The notes under the pieces were generated by a model. It was not told the origin of the DNA, did not search any database, and was given only the letters and a program-made list of their open reading frames with translations. DNA of 25,311 bases. Source: an uncultured Comamonadaceae bacterium (GTDB lineage: Bacteria > Pseudomonadota > Gammaproteobacteria > Burkholderiales > Burkholderiaceae). This document shows positions 23,327-25,311 of this stretch, one piece after another; positions within the stretch are counted from its first letter, which is position 1, and the number at the start of each line of letters is the position of its first letter. A program made the translations under genes and the position numbers. Where the stretch lies: the NCBI GenBank assembly GCA_946482595.1, contig CAMLSD010000074.1, forward strand, positions 1-25,311, written 5' to 3'.

Positions 23327-23450
23327 TGTAGTTTTAGTACGTTATGAGATGACGAGCGAGATGCCATCCGAACCAGTGCGGCGGATTCTCATGAAGCAAA
23401 ACTACACCGTCAACCCGCGGCGAATACCCCTGGCTTGTAGTCGATGTAGT
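23327..23450. promoter_or_regulatory. pulA promoter with four TGTAGT motifs (operator cluster candidate)
   Basis: On the minus strand, TTGACG (23413-23408), 17 bases, then GAGAAT (23390-23385) is a plausible sigma-70 promoter about 90 bases upstream of pulA. TGTAGTTTT lies in its spacer (minus strand, plus positions 23398-23406). The same nine bases recur on the plus strand at 23327-23335, and TGTAGT occurs twice more at 23436-23441 and 23445-23450. Repeats placed at, upstream and downstream of the promoter suggest binding sites for one regulator. Confidence 0.45.
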
Positions 23451-23488
23451 TCGCCCGTGTCAGCTGGCCGGGCCGTGTGCGCTGCGGC

Positions 23489-24571
23489 TCAGGGCATCAG
23501 GGCCAGGCGGCGCACCGGGCCACCGGCCGTGCAGCATTCGGCCGCCTGCAGCACCAGGCGGCGCAGCGCGGCCCAGGGGTCGAGCGGCCAGTCCGGGTGG
23601 CGCAGCCCCTTGACGACGCCGTCGCACACCTGCGCGGCGCTCAGCAGCGCCAGCAGGCCGTCGTCACTGGCACGGGGCAGGATGCGTTCGAACAGCTTTT
23701 CCTTCACACCCCAGACCCGCTGCTCGCGCAGCGCCATCGGCAGCGGGCGGCCGGCGGCCATTGCATCGCGCACCCGCTTGAGGGCGCGGATGTCCTCCGA
23801 CAGGGTCCAGTGCACCAGCACCGCGGCTTCGCCTTCGGCCTCCAGGCCGTCGAGCATGCGCAAGGCACGTGGCACCTGGCCGGCCAGCACCGCCTCGGAC
23901 AGTTTGAAGACGTCGTAGCGGGCCACGTTGAGCACCGCGGACTCGATCTGCTCGAAGGTCAGCTCGCCCTGCGGATACAGCAGACCGAGCTTCTGGATCT
24001 CCTGGTGCGCTGCCAGCAGGTTGCCCTCGACCCGGTCGGCAAAAAACGCGAGCGCATGTTGACCGCCCTCGCCGGGCTGGACCCGCTGGCCCTGGGCCGA
24101 CAGCCGCTGCGCGATCCACTGCGGCAGGGCCTTGCGGTCGACCGGATCGATGCGCAAGGTCACGCCCGCGGCATCCAGGGCGGTGAACCACGCGCTCGAC
24201 TGGGTGGCCTTGTCCAGCCGGGGCAGGGTCACGATGGTGACCACGTCGCCACCGTCGGCCGTCAACCGGCAGTAGTCCTGCAACGCCTGGGAGCCTTCCT
24301 TGCCGGGCTTGCCGCCAGGAATGCGCAGCTCGATCAGACGCCTTTCGGCAAACAGGCTCAGGGCCTGCACGTCGGCCAGCACTTCGCTCCAGTCGAAATG
24401 GGCCCCGACCACGGTGTGGACACTGCGCTCGGTGTGCCCGGCCGCCCGGGCCGCTGCGCGGATGAGGTCCTGCGCCTCCTGGGCCAGCAGCGGCTCGTCG
24501 CCGTACAGCGCATAGACGGGCCGCAGGCCCTGCCGCAGGTGGGTCGCCAGTTGGTCAAGTCGCAGTTGCAT
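23489..24571 (-). CDS. holA: DNA polymerase III subunit delta
   Basis: A 360-residue subunit of the clamp loader that opens the beta sliding clamp. The N-terminus (MQLRLDQLATHL, then GLRPVYALYGDEPLLAQEA) is the classic start of HolA, with the degenerate nucleotide-binding region. The middle segment has LIELRIPGGKPGKEGSQALQDY, and the C-terminal domain the collar helices (VFKLSEAVLAGQVPRALRMLDGL, then AVLVHWTLSEDIRALK). Length is slightly above the usual 340-345. The order leuS-lptE-holA is conserved across many proteobacteria, and here lptE is only 12 bases upstream. In many Burkholderiales proA follows holA; here an unrelated pullulanase gene follows instead. Confidence 0.95.
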   Translation of the reverse strand: MQLRLDQLATHLRQGLRPVYALYGDEPLLAQEAQDLIRAAARAAGHTERSVHTVVGAHFDWSEVLADVQALSLFAERRLIELRIPGGKPGKEGSQALQDYCRLTADGGDVVTIVTLPRLDKATQSSAWFTALDAAGVTLRIDPVDRKALPQWIAQRLSAQGQRVQPGEGGQHALAFFADRVEGNLLAAHQEIQKLGLLYPQGELTFEQIESAVLNVARYDVFKLSEAVLAGQVPRALRMLDGLEAEGEAAVLVHWTLSEDIRALKRVRDAMAAGRPLPMALREQRVWGVKEKLFERILPRASDDGLLALLSAAQVCDGVVKGLRHPDWPLDPWAALRRLVLQAAECCTAGGPVRRLALMP

Positions 24572-24583
24572 GCGCCGGTCGGT

Positions 24584-25105
24584 TCACAGCTTGATGGCGG
24601 CCAGACGACGCATCACCTGGGCGGCGATCTCGCGGCGCATGGTCTCGACCATCTGGGACTCTTCGCTTTCCTTGGCCAGCGCCGCGCTTTCGTTGTAGCT
24701 CAGCGTCTGCGCCAGCCCCAGTTCGGTGGGCCCGACCAGCTCACGCCCGGCCGGGGTGCGCACGCGGAACTTCAGCCGGGTGGTGATGGCGAACTCACGC
24801 ACCTGGCCGGCCGCCGTGGAGGCACTGACCACCCGGGTGACCTGGTCGGTCAGCACGTCCATCACGACCTCGGCCTCGGCATCGGTGTCGACGATGCGCA
24901 GGTCGGGCACCAGCGCCAGTTGACGCTGGACTTCCAGGCCCATCATCGAACGCGGCGCAAAACCGAGCCGGATGCTGCGAAACGCCAGCTGGATGTCCCC
25001 GCGCAGCTTGAAGCCGCAGGCCGACAGGGCCACGGCAGCCACCGCCGAGGCGGCCGCGCGGCCCAGGCGGCGGCGCACGGGGGAGGTCGGCAGACGATGC
25101 GGCAC
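24584..25105 (-). CDS. lptE: LPS assembly lipoprotein LptE
   Basis: A 173-residue outer-membrane lipoprotein that plugs the LptD barrel and helps deliver lipopolysaccharide to the cell surface. The start is a GTG at 25105, only 3 bases after the leuS stop. A basic N-region (VRRRLGR) and hydrophobic stretch lead to the lipobox ALSAC, with C30 lipidated, then GFKLRG, a typical LptE start. The mature domain has the alternating alpha/beta pattern (IRLGFAPRSMMGLEVQRQL, then TTRLKFRVRTPAG) and ends in a helix (MRREIAAQVMRRLAAIKL). Its place between leuS and holA strongly supports the name, because sequence conservation in this family is low. Confidence 0.93.
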   Translation of the reverse strand: MPHRLPTSPVRRRLGRAAASAVAAVALSACGFKLRGDIQLAFRSIRLGFAPRSMMGLEVQRQLALVPDLRIVDTDAEAEVVMDVLTDQVTRVVSASTAAGQVREFAITTRLKFRVRTPAGRELVGPTELGLAQTLSYNESAALAKESEESQMVETMRREIAAQVMRRLAAIKL

Positions 25106-25108
25106 GGT

Positions 25109-25311
<203 letters not shown>

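Overview
The window is GC-rich, gene-dense chromosomal DNA from a betaproteobacterium of the order Burkholderiales, probably from the Leptothrix/Rubrivivax/Ideonella-like lineages. This placement is inferred from gene order (rplM-rpsI, argC, bactofilin, erpA, anmK, M23 peptidase and tyrS together; leuS-lptE-holA), from a Bug-type solute receptor and from codon use; no marker phylogeny could be run. I recognise no phage, insertion sequence, CRISPR array, tRNA or rRNA.

Layout. 1-1717 (+): the end of a LivF-like ABC ATPase, a 99-residue unknown protein and a PaaK-like AMP-forming ligase with a degenerate P-loop. 1775-2819 (-): a small cupin and an exported, cysteine-free rhodanese-fold protein. 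3048-4022 (+): an orphan Bug-type periplasmic receptor, separated from the rhodanese gene by a promoter region with a perfect 10-bp inverted repeat. 4122-6766 (-): a tyrS-CDF transporter-dtd operon, pairing tyrosyl-tRNA synthetase with the deacylase that removes D-Tyr from tRNA. 6963-9457 (+): a membrane-anchored M23 endopeptidase translationally coupled to anmK (peptidoglycan hydrolysis and muropeptide recycling). 9532-12165 (-): argC, a DUF6776-like membrane coiled-coil protein, a bactofilin and erpA. 12302-13132 (-): rplM-rpsI with its own terminator and a long leader. 13566-16292 (+): a GNAT acetyltransferase, a DUF2726 membrane protein and an SrkA-type kinase. 16335-18209 (-): htpG behind a near-consensus sigma-32 promoter. 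18399-20089 (-): a polar amino acid ABC transporter (lipoprotein receptor and permease, no ATPase). 20222-23296 (-): a lipid-anchored type I pullulanase with its own promoter, terminator and a cluster of TGTAGT motifs. 23489-25311 (-): holA, lptE and the end of leuS.

Most of the window is core housekeeping (translation, arginine synthesis, Fe-S assembly, LPS transport, replication, chaperone). The accessory parts are the ligase/ABC end, the cupin/rhodanese/Bug segment and the pullulanase, which sits just beyond holA. I found no clearly new multi-gene system. The most unusual items are the cysteine-free secreted rhodanese with the neighbouring palindrome, the P-loop-degenerate ligase with its small overlapping partner, the repeated TGTAGT motifs upstream of pulA, and the palindrome at the GNAT promoter.
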